Below are positions 1-8,439 of a stretch of DNA of 64,000 nucleotides, in pieces (the first letter of the stretch is position 1; each line of letters begins with the position of its first letter). The DNA is taken from the NCBI GenBank assembly GCA_963843745.1, contig CAWJLP010000007.1:1612001-1676000 (forward strand), read 5' to 3'. The notes below the pieces were generated by a model that saw only the letters and a program-made list of their open reading frames with translations, was not told the DNA's origin and did no database searches. The position numbers were made by a program, and so were the translations under genes. The stretch comes from Trebonia sp963843745 (GTDB lineage: Bacteria > Actinomycetota > Actinomycetes > Streptosporangiales > Streptosporangiaceae).

Positions 1-64
1 ACAGCGAAACCCAGCCGCGCCAGCGGCGCAGCCTGGCGCGGAGCAGCAAGCCGAGCGCGTCCAC
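1..64 (-). CDS. 5' end of a probable ABC transporter permease (partial)
   Basis: Only the first 21 codons lie inside the window. They read MDALGLLLRARLRRWRGWVS, a short hydrophobic then Arg-rich start typical of FtsX-like ABC permeases whose first membrane helix follows. The GTG start at 64 is preceded by GGGGAGG (70-76) at a spacing of 5, which is good evidence for a real start. The gene runs leftward off the window and is divergent from the MmgE/PrpD gene. The family call rests on resemblance of a very short segment and is an inference. Confidence 0.4.
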   Translation of the reverse strand, partial: MDALGLLLRARLRRWRGWVSL

Positions 65-164
65 TACTACCTCCCCACGGCAGCGTGCCCGCCGGGCGCC
101 CGCGGGCGCCAGCATGCCACCCGGCGGGAGAAATGTGGTGATAGCACCATAGGACGTCCGGCCG

Positions 165-176
165 TACGGTTGGGCC
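165..176 (+). promoter_or_regulatory. Candidate leaderless -10 element for the MmgE/PrpD gene
   Basis: TACGGT at 165-170 fits the actinobacterial TANNNT -10 and sits 6 nt before the ATG at 177. No Shine-Dalgarno sequence is present, so transcription probably starts at the A of the start codon. A small inverted repeat TGGTG-N4-CACCA (136-149) lies just upstream and could be an operator. Confidence 0.4.
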
Positions 177-2399
177 ATGCCTGCCACGACGAGATCCGTC
201 ACGACCGACTTCTGCGCGGCGATGCTGGACGCCGCGGCCAGCCCGCTGCCGCCGGACGTGTCCCGCGCGGCGCGCCGCACGCTGCTCAACGTGCTCGGCA
301 CCGCCGCCTCGGCGGCCGGGTCGCCGGCCGTGACGGTCCTGCTCGCCGCCGCGGCGGAGCAGGGGAGCGCCGGGGACGTCCAGGTCCCCGGCCTGGCGGG
401 CACGCTGGACCCGTACTGGGGCGCGCTGGTCACCGGCACCGCGGCGCACCTGGACGACTTCGACGACACGCACCTGGCGACGGTCATCCACCCGGGCGCG
501 GCGACGCTGGCGACGGTGCTGTCGCTGGCCCCGGAGACGGCGCCGTCAGGAGCGGCGTTCCTCGGCGCGTTCGCGGCCGGCTGCGAGGCGCAGCTGCGGA
601 TCGGCAACGCGATCTCACCCGCGCACTACGACCATGGCTGGCACATCACCGGGACCTGCGGCGTGTTCGGCGCCGCGGTCGCCGCGTCGGCGCTGCTCGG
701 CCTGGACGCCGAAGCGGCCAGCCGGGCACTGTCGCTGGCCGCGACGATGACGCTCGGGCACCGCGAGGCGTTCGGCTCCATGACCAAGCCGCTGCACGCG
801 GGGAAGGCGGCCGCGAACGGCGTCCTCGCGGCGCGGCTGGCGGCCGCCGGGCTGTCGGCGCCGCCCGATCCGCTGGGCCCGGGCGGCGTCCTCGAGGTGC
901 TGGCCGCCGCCGTGGACCGCGACGCGCTCAGCCGCGGCTGGGAACTCGAGCTCAACACCTTCAAGACCTATCCGTGCGGCGTGGTCGCGCACCCCGCGAT
1001 GGACGGGGCGATCGCGGTTGCGGACCTGATCGACCCGGCGGAGATCACCGCGATCACGCTGCGCTGCCATCCCCTCGTCCCTGAACTCATGGGCACCCTC
1101 CACCCCGCCGACGGCCTGCGATCGAGGTTCAGCGCCCGGCACGGCGTGGCGGCCGGCCTGCTGTTCGGCCGCGCCGGGCTGCCGGAGTTCAGCGACGCGG
1201 TAGCCACGGCCCCAGAGGTAGCCAGGCTCCGCGCCCTGATCACCCTGGACCCGGACCCGGAAATGGCGCGCGACGCGGCGGTCCTGCGGATCGAAACCCG
1301 CTCGGCCGAGCCCGTGGAAGTCCGCGTCGAGCACACCCGCGGCAGCATCGCCCGCCCGCTCACGGACGACGAACTCCAGGACAAGGTCCAGGCGCTGGTG
1401 ACTCCAGTCCTGGGCGACGGCGCCGCGGATCGCATCCGCAAGGCGGTCGACAACCTCCCCGCCGCCGCCGATGTGTCTGGCCTGCTCATTGCTTTGCGTC
1501 CCTCCGCGGGGGCGCCGGGGCTTGGGGGTGTTCACCGCGTCCAGCCGGCGCCCATAGGGGCACCGAACGACGCGGCGTCACACCCCCGGCGCCACGCGCC
1601 CGCCCCCGCCCAGGACAGCGCCACCCCGGGGCCAGGCGCCACAGGTCATGCCACCGACCCTGAGACCACCACCGGCCGGCTGCTCGCACCGGCGGCGCCT
1701 CCCGCATCCACGCTCCCGGCCGTGAAGGCGCTGGCCCTCTTCACCAGGGCAGTCACTGCCCAACAAGGCACCGCGACCGCTCGCACGCTGCTCCGCATGC
1801 TCCGCCCGGTAGACCCTAGTGACACGCCGGGCGGCCCGGCGGGACACGCGGTTGGCGCGGCGATGCCCGCGGGACCGGCGCTGACGGCGTGGGTGACGGG
1901 TGCCGGGGCGGTCGCCGGGCTAGGGCCGGGTGCGCTCGCTGGCAGCGAGAACCGGAACCTCCCGGGCGACATGTCGCCCGACGATCCCGATCCCGTGGTG
2001 GCCACGGTCGTGTGCGCCGCCGCGAGGGCACTGGGGGATGACTGTCGCGCGGCCGTTACGGCGGGACTTGCGGCCGCGGCGGTTGTCGAGTCAGGGCTAA
2101 ACGGCCTTACCAGTCCTGGGTGGTCGGTGCCGATCGTGGCGGCTGGCGTTGGCGCCGGGCTGGCGGCCGGGGTGATGCTCGGGCTACCAGAAGACCAGTT
2201 GCGCAACGCCCTTGGCGTCTGCGCCACCCAGGCGGCGGGGCTCAGCGCGGCGGCTGGGACCGACGCCGGGCCGCTGCAGGCCGGGAAGGCCGCCTTCAAC
2301 GCGGTCGAGGCTGCCTTGCTCGCCCACGCCGGCTTTACATCGTCGGCTGAGCCGCTCGATGGCCGCCGAGGCCTGTTCGCCCTATTCCGCCAAGGCTAG
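177..2399 (+). CDS. Tandem MmgE/PrpD-family protein with a degenerate second N-domain
   Basis: Residues 1-445 form a full MmgE/PrpD protein (the 2-methylcitrate dehydratase / aconitate decarboxylase / immune-responsive-gene-1 fold). The helical N-domain carries HLDDFDDTH near 100, HITGTCGVFGAA near 160 and MTKPLHAGKAA near 205; a C-domain follows. Residues 450-505 are a Pro/Ala/His-rich linker. Residues 505-740 repeat the helical N-domain a second time (LRNALGVCATQAAG, LQAGKAAFNA), but the catalytic-type His and Asp-rich motifs are lost (WSVPIVAAGVG replaces the HxTGTCG block) and the second C-domain is missing. The usual length is about 450 aa; this protein has 740. The start codon follows a leaderless-type -10. 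The substrate cannot be predicted. The 3' end overlaps the convergent histidine kinase by 65 nt. Confidence 0.8.
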   Translation: MPATTRSVTTDFCAAMLDAAASPLPPDVSRAARRTLLNVLGTAASAAGSPAVTVLLAAAAEQGSAGDVQVPGLAGTLDPYWGALVTGTAAHLDDFDDTHLATVIHPGAATLATVLSLAPETAPSGAAFLGAFAAGCEAQLRIGNAISPAHYDHGWHITGTCGVFGAAVAASALLGLDAEAASRALSLAATMTLGHREAFGSMTKPLHAGKAAANGVLAARLAAAGLSAPPDPLGPGGVLEVLAAAVDRDALSRGWELELNTFKTYPCGVVAHPAMDGAIAVADLIDPAEITAITLRCHPLVPELMGTLHPADGLRSRFSARHGVAAGLLFGRAGLPEFSDAVATAPEVARLRALITLDPDPEMARDAAVLRIETRSAEPVEVRVEHTRGSIARPLTDDELQDKVQALVTPVLGDGAADRIRKAVDNLPAAADVSGLLIALRPSAGAPGLGGVHRVQPAPIGAPNDAASHPRRHAPAPAQDSATPGPGATGHATDPETTTGRLLAPAAPPASTLPAVKALALFTRAVTAQQGTATARTLLRMLRPVDPSDTPGGPAGHAVGAAMPAGPALTAWVTGAGAVAGLGPGALAGSENRNLPGDMSPDDPDPVVATVVCAAARALGDDCRAAVTAGLAAAAVVESGLNGLTSPGWSVPIVAAGVGAGLAAGVMLGLPEDQLRNALGVCATQAAGLSAAAGTDAGPLQAGKAAFNAVEAALLAHAGFTSSAEPLDGRRGLFALFRQG

Positions 2400-4521
2400 A
2401 GGACGACACCGGAATCGTCCCAGTGACCCGGGTACCGCGGCCTGGTTCAGAGGACACCTCGAGGGTGCCGCCGAGCGCGGCCATCCGGTCTGTCATGCCT
2501 TGCGCGCCGGCGCCCATGCGCGCCGTCGCGGGGTCGAAGCCCTTGCCGTCGTCTTCGACGGTGAACGTCAGGCTGTGGCCGGTCCCGCGCAGGGTCACCC
2601 GGGCGCCGGACGCCTGCGCGTACTTCGCGACGTTCTGCAGCGCCTCGCCAATGGCGAAGTACACGGCGGCCTCGGTCTCCTGGGGGTACCGTCCGGTCCC
2701 GTCCGCCTCGACGGTGACGGGGAACGGCGCCTTCCTGGCCTGGGCCGCGAGGGCGGCGTCCAGCCCGTGATCGGCTAGCAGCGGGGGATAGATGCCGTGG
2801 GCCAGGTCCCTGAGGTCGGCGAGGGCCCCGGTCGCGGCCTGCTCGGTCTGGGCGAGCAGTTCCGCTGCTTCCTCCGGCGACTCCCTGACGGCCTGGCGGA
2901 CCAGCCCGAGGTTGATACGGATCGCGATGAGCTGCTGCTGGGCGCCGTCATGCAGGTCTCGCTCCAGCCCGCGGCGAGCCTCATCGGCCGCGGCGACGAG
3001 GCGATGCCTGGAGGACCGGACATCCTCGATCAGCGCCACGTTGCGGAGCACCAGGCCCGCCTGGCCCGACACGGCCTGGATGAGGCGCTCGGCGGCAGGG
3101 GTGAGCGGTTCGCGCGGCGAGGTCACCACGCGCAGCGAGCCGAGCCGCTCACCCTGGTGCACAACCTCGAAGACATGGCCGCGCCCGGCGGTCTCATCAT
3201 CCCGCGCCGCTGCCAGCTCGCCGGCGACCGGCTCGCTGTCCGGCGATGCCGGTGCCCTGATGGCGGGCCAGCCGGCCATCAGGCGCTCGTCCTGGTCGTC
3301 GCGCATCCAGACTTCGGCCCGTTCGGCGCCGGTCGCCTCGCCCAGCATCCGCGCCATCCGGGGCAGCACGTCCACGATCGACCCCGTCCCGGCCACCTGG
3401 CCGGAGAACTCCGTGAGTACTTCATACGGGGTGGCCCGCTGGCCGTACACCAGGCGGTCCGCGAGCAGTCCGGCACGGACCCGCACCGGCTGCAATGCGG
3501 CTGCGGCCAGCGCGGCGGCCGCGAACGTGAGCAGGCCGCTGCCGTGCTGGCCAATCAGCGCCCCGACCCCGGCCACGACGAGCGCGTAGATGGCGGTAAA
3601 CGTGCCGGCCACCAGGGCGGCGACCACGGTCTTGCGGACCACGATGTCGAGGTCGTACAGCCGGTACCTGAGCACGGCCACGGCGACGGCGACGGGCATC
3701 GTCGCGATGGCGACGATGAGCACGCCCGCCGCGATGCGCGCGGGGAGCCCCTTGGTCAGCGAGAGGCCCACCGCCGGCACCAGGGCCGGCGCGACGAGGC
3801 AGCCGGAGCAGGCAAGCCACTTGACCTGCTGGCGCTCCACGGACTGCCCGCGCCGCGTGCGGGCGACCAGCGACCACGCCGCCAGCACGGCGCAGCTGAG
3901 CATCCCGGCGAGCCCGGCGACGGTCAGGGCGAAAGGGATCGCCGCCGGAGTGATCCCGAACGGGTTCCGCAGCCCGGGCAGGTTCGGCGTCTCACCGCCA
4001 GGGGTCGTGGCGACGGCGACCGTCGCCAGCAGTGCGAACGCGCCCCCTAGCCAGCCGACCGGTCGCCACCGCGGGCCTGGCAGCCGTCCGGTTGGGAACA
4101 ACAGGAACACGTAGACCGTCAGCAGCACGAGGAACAGCACCCACACGAATAGCTGGAACCAGCCCACGTACCGCGCGGCGGGCAGGCTATGACCCGCGGT
4201 CGCCGCCAGTCCGTACTCGAAGGTGGCGAAAGACGCCGCCAGCAGTATCGCGGCGGTCGCGAACAACCATCCAATCGGGTGGCGGGGCCGGCGCGACGTA
4301 AGGAGCGCGCCTCTGCCTCCGAAGGCGACGGCGAGCACTCCGTCGGAGCCGCGAAAACCGAAGTATCCGGCGGGCACCGGGGTGGACCAGTCCCAGGCCA
4401 TCAGTGCGAGGCCAGCCACCGTGACCAGGAAGGTGGTGGCAGCCAGCAGCGACCCGACCAGGCGTGCGGCCCGCACAGTGATCCGGCCGTCCGCGACGGC
4501 CGCCGGACCATCCATGCCCAT
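2335..4521 (-). CDS. Membrane sensor histidine kinase (NarL/DesK-type HisKA_3)
   Basis: This is a 728-aa protein. Residues 20-340 hold about eight to nine hydrophobic helices, residues 380-515 a GAF-like sensor region, and then a HisKA_3 dimerisation domain with the phosphoacceptor in RDLHDGAQQQ (His about 524). The HATPase_c domain follows with N box EALQNVAKYA and G boxes VEDDGKGFD and GAGAQGMTDRM. Kinases of this family phosphorylate LuxR-type response regulators. No response regulator gene lies beside it, so it is an orphan kinase in this window. The first ATG is used; a second ATG is two codons downstream, and neither has a clear ribosome-binding site. The signal sensed is unknown. Confidence 0.88.
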   Translation of the reverse strand: MGMDGPAAVADGRITVRAARLVGSLLAATTFLVTVAGLALMAWDWSTPVPAGYFGFRGSDGVLAVAFGGRGALLTSRRPRHPIGWLFATAAILLAASFATFEYGLAATAGHSLPAARYVGWFQLFVWVLFLVLLTVYVFLLFPTGRLPGPRWRPVGWLGGAFALLATVAVATTPGGETPNLPGLRNPFGITPAAIPFALTVAGLAGMLSCAVLAAWSLVARTRRGQSVERQQVKWLACSGCLVAPALVPAVGLSLTKGLPARIAAGVLIVAIATMPVAVAVAVLRYRLYDLDIVVRKTVVAALVAGTFTAIYALVVAGVGALIGQHGSGLLTFAAAALAAAALQPVRVRAGLLADRLVYGQRATPYEVLTEFSGQVAGTGSIVDVLPRMARMLGEATGAERAEVWMRDDQDERLMAGWPAIRAPASPDSEPVAGELAAARDDETAGRGHVFEVVHQGERLGSLRVVTSPREPLTPAAERLIQAVSGQAGLVLRNVALIEDVRSSRHRLVAAADEARRGLERDLHDGAQQQLIAIRINLGLVRQAVRESPEEAAELLAQTEQAATGALADLRDLAHGIYPPLLADHGLDAALAAQARKAPFPVTVEADGTGRYPQETEAAVYFAIGEALQNVAKYAQASGARVTLRGTGHSLTFTVEDDGKGFDPATARMGAGAQGMTDRMAALGGTLEVSSEPGRGTRVTGTIPVSSSSLGGIGRTGLGGHRAAQPTM

Positions 4522-4614
4522 GATTCTGGACGGTGGCCGCCGGCGTGCCCAGGGTGCGAGCCACCCGGCGACGGTGGTGTTATCCGCAGTCCGCGGCCGT
4601 GGACGCCGCGTGGG

Positions 4615-5637
4615 TCAACTGGCGCTGACCGAGAAGTCGCTGAACGAGAAGGTCGCGGGCACGCCGTTCGTCGAGACGAGTTCCACGCCGTAGTCCACCT
4701 GCCCGAGCGTGGAGTTGCCGGGGATCCAGCCCTGGCCCATGATCCACTGGAAGAACGTGAGCAGGTTCATCGTCCCCGAGGTGAAGTTGGAACTGGCGAC
4801 GAACGCGATGTAGCTGCCGTCCTTCCAGACCGCCCAGGACCGCCCGCCGAGGGTGACCGTCGCCACCTGGTTGCCTGACGGCACCTGGCCGTGGTTCTCC
4901 GTCCAGATCATGACCTCGGTCGAGCCCGAATCCGCGATGCCGTTGAGCCAGATATCGTAAGCGTCCTCGTAGATCCCGGTGCCCGGGCTCGTCTCGGCGA
5001 ACGTGCTGGTGACCGACTGCAGCGACGAGATGGCCGGCTCGCTGTCCCAGTCCCTGTGCGAGTTCGGGTACGTCTTCACGTGGCCGTCGCCGTTGTCGTT
5101 GTTCATCGTGGCGGTGACGTACCAGTTGCTGTACGAGCAGGCTGACAGGGTCTGGCTGACGCTGTACCCGCTGATCCCCCACATGTCGTTGTAGACGAAG
5201 TAGGGGTCCTGGTTCCACATCCCGAACTGGTCCGACGTCACGAATGACGGATGCGCGCAGGTAGCGGGCCCGGCGGCCGTCGGCGCGCTCGCGGAGGGAC
5301 CGCTGGAGTGCGTGGCGGCCGGCGAGCCCGTCTTGGCTTTCGGCATCACGGCCATCCGCGGGCCGGCCGCGACCTGCGGCATCGCCGCCGCCGCGTTGTC
5401 GGCTGCAGCGCCGGTGCCGCCGACGGCGACGTTTTTGACGTCCGCCTGGCGCGCGCTGCTGCCCGAACCGCCGCCAGTCAGGCTGGCCGCGGCGAGGCCG
5501 CCGGCCGCCAAGACCACGCAGGCCGCTGTGACGCCGATGATCCCGGCGCGCGACAGCGGAATCAGCCGCTTCCCGCGTGGCCCGGCCCCGGGTGAGGTGT
5601 CCGCGTCCGCCTCATGCCGGGCGATAATCTGCCGCAC
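4615..5637 (-). CDS. Secreted or membrane-anchored GH12 endo-beta-1,4-glucanase
   Basis: About 340 aa from a GTG at 5637; the frame stays open to 5679 with an implausible Cys-rich extension. A hydrophobic segment near residues 32-57 (signal peptide or anchor) is followed by a Gly/Ser/Ala-rich linker to about 130 and then a GH12 catalytic domain. The two family glutamates are visible in EVMIWTENHG (nucleophile region) and GVELVSTNG (acid/base region). GH12 enzymes cleave cellulose, beta-glucan or xyloglucan outside the cell. The gene lies 80 nt downstream of argG on the same strand, so co-transcription is possible though functionally odd. Together with the GH11 xylanase 5 kb away it supports plant-polysaccharide use. 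Confidence 0.82.
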   Translation of the reverse strand: MRQIIARHEADADTSPGAGPRGKRLIPLSRAGIIGVTAACVVLAAGGLAAASLTGGGSGSSARQADVKNVAVGGTGAAADNAAAAMPQVAAGPRMAVMPKAKTGSPAATHSSGPSASAPTAAGPATCAHPSFVTSDQFGMWNQDPYFVYNDMWGISGYSVSQTLSACSYSNWYVTATMNNDNGDGHVKTYPNSHRDWDSEPAISSLQSVTSTFAETSPGTGIYEDAYDIWLNGIADSGSTEVMIWTENHGQVPSGNQVATVTLGGRSWAVWKDGSYIAFVASSNFTSGTMNLLTFFQWIMGQGWIPGNSTLGQVDYGVELVSTNGVPATFSFSDFSVSAS

Positions 5638-5717
5638 GGGTCGAGATGCTACACAGCGGCAACGGGCGCAACATCGCAAACGCGCACCAGCCCGCGCGTG
5701 TCGCCGGTGTCGGCCGG

Positions 5718-7166
5718 TCAGTCGGTGCCGGACTCCATCGCGGCGCGGTCGAGCATCTCGTCGGCGTCGGCCGCCCGGTCAAGGGCCGCGATCGCGTCCG
5801 CGCCGCCCTCGGGCAGCGCGCCGATCAGCCCGGTCGAGGCCGCCTGCGCCGCGCCGACGGACGCCGGATGCGGGGTGCCGATCATGCCGATCGCGACGAA
5901 CTGCTCGAGCTTCGCCCGCGAGTCGGCGATGTCGAGGTTGCGCATGGTCAGCTGGCCGATCCGGTCGGCGGGCCCGAACGCGGGGGCCTCGGTCCGCTCC
6001 ATCGACAGCTTGGCCGGGTGGTAGCTGAACGCCGGTCCGGTGGTCCCGAGGACGGAGTAGTCCTCGCCGCGCCGCAGCCGCAGCGTCACCTCGCCGGTGA
6101 CCGCCGTGCCGACCCAGCGCTGCAGCGACTCGCGCAGCATCAGCGCCTGCGGGTCCAGCCAGCGGCCCTCGTAGAGCAGCCTGCCGAGCCGCCGCCCCTC
6201 GTTGTGATAGCTGGCGATGGTGTCCTCGTTGTGGATGGCGTTCACCAGCCGCTCGTACGCCGCGTGCAGCAGCGCCATGCCGGGCGCTTCGTAGATGCCC
6301 CGGCTCTTGGCCTCGATGATCCGGTTCTCGATCTGGTCCGACATGCCGAGGCCGTGCCGGCCGCCGATCGCGTTGGCCTCCTGGACGAGGTCGACGGCCG
6401 AGCCGAACGGCTTGCCGTTGATCGTCACCGGCCGCCCCTGCTCGAAGCCGATCTCGACGTCCTCGGCGGGTATCTCGACTGAGGGGTCCCAGAACCGCAC
6501 GCCCATGATCGGCTCGACGATCTCGATGCTCGCGTCGAGGTGCTCGAGCGACTTGGCCTCGTGGGTGGCACCCCAGATGTTCGCATCGGTCGAGTACGCC
6601 TTCTCGGTGCTCGCCCGGTACGGCAGGCCGCGGTCGAGCAGCCACTCGGACATCTCCTTGCGGCCGCCGAGCTCGCTGACGAAGTCGGCGTCCAGCCACG
6701 GCTTGTAGATCCGCAGGCTGGGGTTGGCGAGCAGGCCGTACCGGTAGAACCGCTCGATGTCGTTGCCCTTGAAGGTGGAGCCGTCTCCCCAGATCTGCAC
6801 GCCGTCCTCGAGCATCGCGCGCACCAGCAGGGTGCCGGTGACGGCCCGCCCGAGCGGGGTGGTGTTGAAGTAGGCACGGCCGCCGGACCGGATGTGGAAC
6901 GCGCCGCAGGCGAGTGCGGCGAGCCCTTCCTCGACGAGCGCCTCACGGCAGTCCACCAGGCGGGCCAGCTCCGCTCCGTACTCCGCCGCGCGCCCGGGCA
7001 CCGACTCGATGTCAGGCTCGTCGTACTGGCCGATGTCGGCGGTGTAGGTGTACGGCACGGCGCCCTTCTCGCGCATCCACGCGACCGCTACCGAGGTGTC
7101 GAGGCCGCCGGAGAAGGCGATTCCGACCCGTTCACCGACAGGGAGAGAGTTCAGTACCTTAGACAC
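5718..7166 (-). CDS. argG: Argininosuccinate synthase
   Basis: 482 aa. It joins citrulline and aspartate with ATP to make argininosuccinate, the penultimate step of arginine synthesis. The PP-loop AFSGGLDTS is at residues 17-25, and STEKAYSTDANIWG, YKPWLDADF and GRHGLGMSDQIENR are diagnostic of the longer, E. coli-type ArgG subfamily. The start is GTG at 7166 with no Shine-Dalgarno; a -10 element 6 nt upstream implies a leaderless transcript. Two ARG-box-like palindromes cover that promoter (see 7173-7203). No other arg genes adjoin it. The C-terminus is slightly extended relative to typical 445-aa members. Confidence 0.97.
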   Translation of the reverse strand: MSKVLNSLPVGERVGIAFSGGLDTSVAVAWMREKGAVPYTYTADIGQYDEPDIESVPGRAAEYGAELARLVDCREALVEEGLAALACGAFHIRSGGRAYFNTTPLGRAVTGTLLVRAMLEDGVQIWGDGSTFKGNDIERFYRYGLLANPSLRIYKPWLDADFVSELGGRKEMSEWLLDRGLPYRASTEKAYSTDANIWGATHEAKSLEHLDASIEIVEPIMGVRFWDPSVEIPAEDVEIGFEQGRPVTINGKPFGSAVDLVQEANAIGGRHGLGMSDQIENRIIEAKSRGIYEAPGMALLHAAYERLVNAIHNEDTIASYHNEGRRLGRLLYEGRWLDPQALMLRESLQRWVGTAVTGEVTLRLRRGEDYSVLGTTGPAFSYHPAKLSMERTEAPAFGPADRIGQLTMRNLDIADSRAKLEQFVAIGMIGTPHPASVGAAQAASTGLIGALPEGGADAIAALDRAADADEMLDRAAMESGTD

Positions 7167-7172
7167 ATTGAA

Positions 7173-7203
7173 AGTATATGCATACTACTGCATGAACATG
7201 CAA
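7173..7203 (-). promoter_or_regulatory. Leaderless argG promoter overlapped by two ARG boxes
   Basis: On the minus strand TTGCATGTTCATGCAG (7203-7188) is a palindrome matching actinobacterial ArgR sites. A few bases downstream lies a second palindrome centred on TATGCATA (7184-7177). The -10 hexamer TATACT occupies 7178-7173, exactly 6 nt before the G of the GTG at 7166; a weak -35 TTGCAT lies at 7203-7198 with a 19-nt spacer. ArgR bound with arginine would directly block RNA polymerase. ArgR is known to repress argG widely; its action here is inferred from the motif. Confidence 0.72.
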
Positions 7204-7222
7204 CCCGCTAGGGTGAGGTCGC

Positions 7223-7447
7223 GTGATGATCTTCAAGGACGCGCGTCGGGACGAGGTATCGCGGATCGTGGCGCTGCGGGCCGACGATGAGCTCGGCGCG
7301 GGCCGGGAGAGCGGGGTCGACGACGCGTACCTGGGCGCTTTCGACGACCTCGCCGCCGATCCGCGCAGCCGGCTGATCGTCGCGGACGTCGACGGTCAGG
7401 TCGCCGGTACCGAAGCCTCCCACGAGGGCCTTAAGCTGCCGCTGTAG
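7223..7447 (+). pseudogene. GNAT acetyltransferase with its core deleted
   Basis: The 74 codons match both ends of a GNAT N-acetyltransferase. The N-terminus runs from FKDARRDEVSRIVALRADD through RLIVADVDGQVAGT, and then the sequence jumps in frame to EASHEGLKLPL, the usual extreme C-terminus (GFxxSHEGxKLxL). The missing middle, about 70-80 residues, would contain the acetyl-CoA-binding Q/RxxGxG/A loop, so the product cannot acetylate anything. The reading frame is intact across the junction, which suggests a clean deletion. The start may be GTG 7223 or ATG 7226, with TAGGGT 8 nt upstream. It is divergent from argG. Confidence 0.72.
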
Positions 7448-7467
7448 CCGGGAGCGTGCCTGGGCCA

Positions 7468-7490
7468 GGGCGGCACCCGATGCACCGCCC
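7468..7490 (+). terminator. GC hairpin after the GNAT remnant
   Basis: GGGCGG (7468-7473) and CCGCCC (7485-7490) form a stem around an 11-nt loop, extendable by GCC/GGC with one bulged A. No U-tract follows, as is common for actinobacterial terminators. It lies 20 nt after the stop codon. Confidence 0.3.
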
Positions 7491-7565
7491 GGCTCAGTCA
7501 TGACCACATCATCCACCTGATGAGCCGGCCCTAGTGGACAGCGTTATCCGTGGGACACTTCCACA

Positions 7566-8174
7566 ATGACCGACTTGGCTGTGCCGGGAGTGCCGTTCCC
7601 GCTTGAGCCCTCTGGGAACCCGGCATGCCAGGTGACCGTCTCCGGCGGCAGCCTCACCCTGATCAGTGGCCCGAAGTCCGACCTGTTCATGGACCCGGCG
7701 GGCGAGGAGGCGGCCAGGCCGGACGCTGGCCGGCTGACGGGGCTGCCCGGCGACGTGGACTTCACGCTGTCCGCGCGGGTTACCGTGCGGTTCGGCAGCG
7801 TCTTCGACGCGGGCGTGCTGCTGCTCTACCTGTCAGAACGGCGCTGGGCCAAGCTCTGCTACGAACTGTCACCGCAGCGGCGGCCGACCGCGGTCACCGT
7901 GGTGACCCACGGCACCTCCGACGACAGCAACTCGTTCGAGACCGCCGGCGGTCCGCTCTGGCTGCGGATCACCAGATCCGGCCGGGTGTGGGCCTTCCAC
8001 GCGTCGGAAAACGGCACCTGGTGGCGGCTGCTGCGCTACTTCACGCTCGGCGAGGCGTCCGGCGCCCGGGTTGGCTTCCTCGCCCAGTCGCCCACCGGCC
8101 CCGGCTGCACCGTCGTCTTCGACGAGATCGCCTACAAGCCAGGGGCCCCCGCCGACCTGCGCGACGGCAGCTAG
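7566..8174 (+). CDS. DUF1349 family protein (concanavalin-like fold)
   Basis: 202 aa with no signal peptide. The sequence fits DUF1349 (regulation of enolase protein 1-like), a beta-sandwich family: PGDVDFTLSARVTVRFGSVFDAGVLLLY, WAKLCYEL, PLWLRITRSGRVWAFHASENGTWW and VGFLAQSPTGPGCTVVFDEI. The family is widespread in actinobacteria and its biochemical role is unsettled; a carbohydrate-related function is only an inference from the fold. Its stop codon overlaps, within a shared CTAG, the stop of a truncated reading frame on the other strand (8171-8320). Confidence 0.8.
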   Translation: MTDLAVPGVPFPLEPSGNPACQVTVSGGSLTLISGPKSDLFMDPAGEEAARPDAGRLTGLPGDVDFTLSARVTVRFGSVFDAGVLLLYLSERRWAKLCYELSPQRRPTAVTVVTHGTSDDSNSFETAGGPLWLRITRSGRVWAFHASENGTWWRLLRYFTLGEASGARVGFLAQSPTGPGCTVVFDEIAYKPGAPADLRDGS

Positions 8175-8320
8175 CCGATCGCCAGGCCGGAGGCCGCCTG
8201 CTGCCGGTGCCGCCGCCACTGCCGCACCGCATGGTACAAGGCGACCAGGATGAGCACTGCGAACCCTGCGAGGCCCCGGGGTGTTGTGTTGGACAGTGCG
8301 CGGTTCTGTTCGGCGGTAGG
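8171..8320 (-). pseudogene. Remnant C-terminus of a small membrane protein
   Basis: On the minus strand 49 codons are open between a TAA at 8321-8323 and a TAG at 8171-8173. They encode one hydrophobic helix (RGLAGFAVLILVALYHAV) followed by a basic tail (RQWRRHRQQ), like the last transmembrane helix of an integral membrane protein. No ATG lies in frame and only weak CTG/GTG starts exist. The stop overlaps that of the convergent DUF1349 gene, the arrangement expected if a real gene once ended here and lost its 5' part. It could also be a short tail-anchored peptide or chance. Confidence 0.25.
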
Positions 8321-8439
8321 TTACCAGAGCGTCAACGATTGGCTGGCGAACGGCAATCTGCTGCCTCTACGCTCAGTCCACCGATGTCAGCAGGTTGCGT
8401 TCCACCCAGTGCAGGACCCCCTAGTACAGGGAGAGGCTA

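Noticed and set aside
3945..3975. Further copy of the dispersed repeat in the histidine kinase gene
   Set aside because: Only a 12-nt match (ATCCCGAACGGG) within an ordinary membrane helix coding region; it is likely chance.
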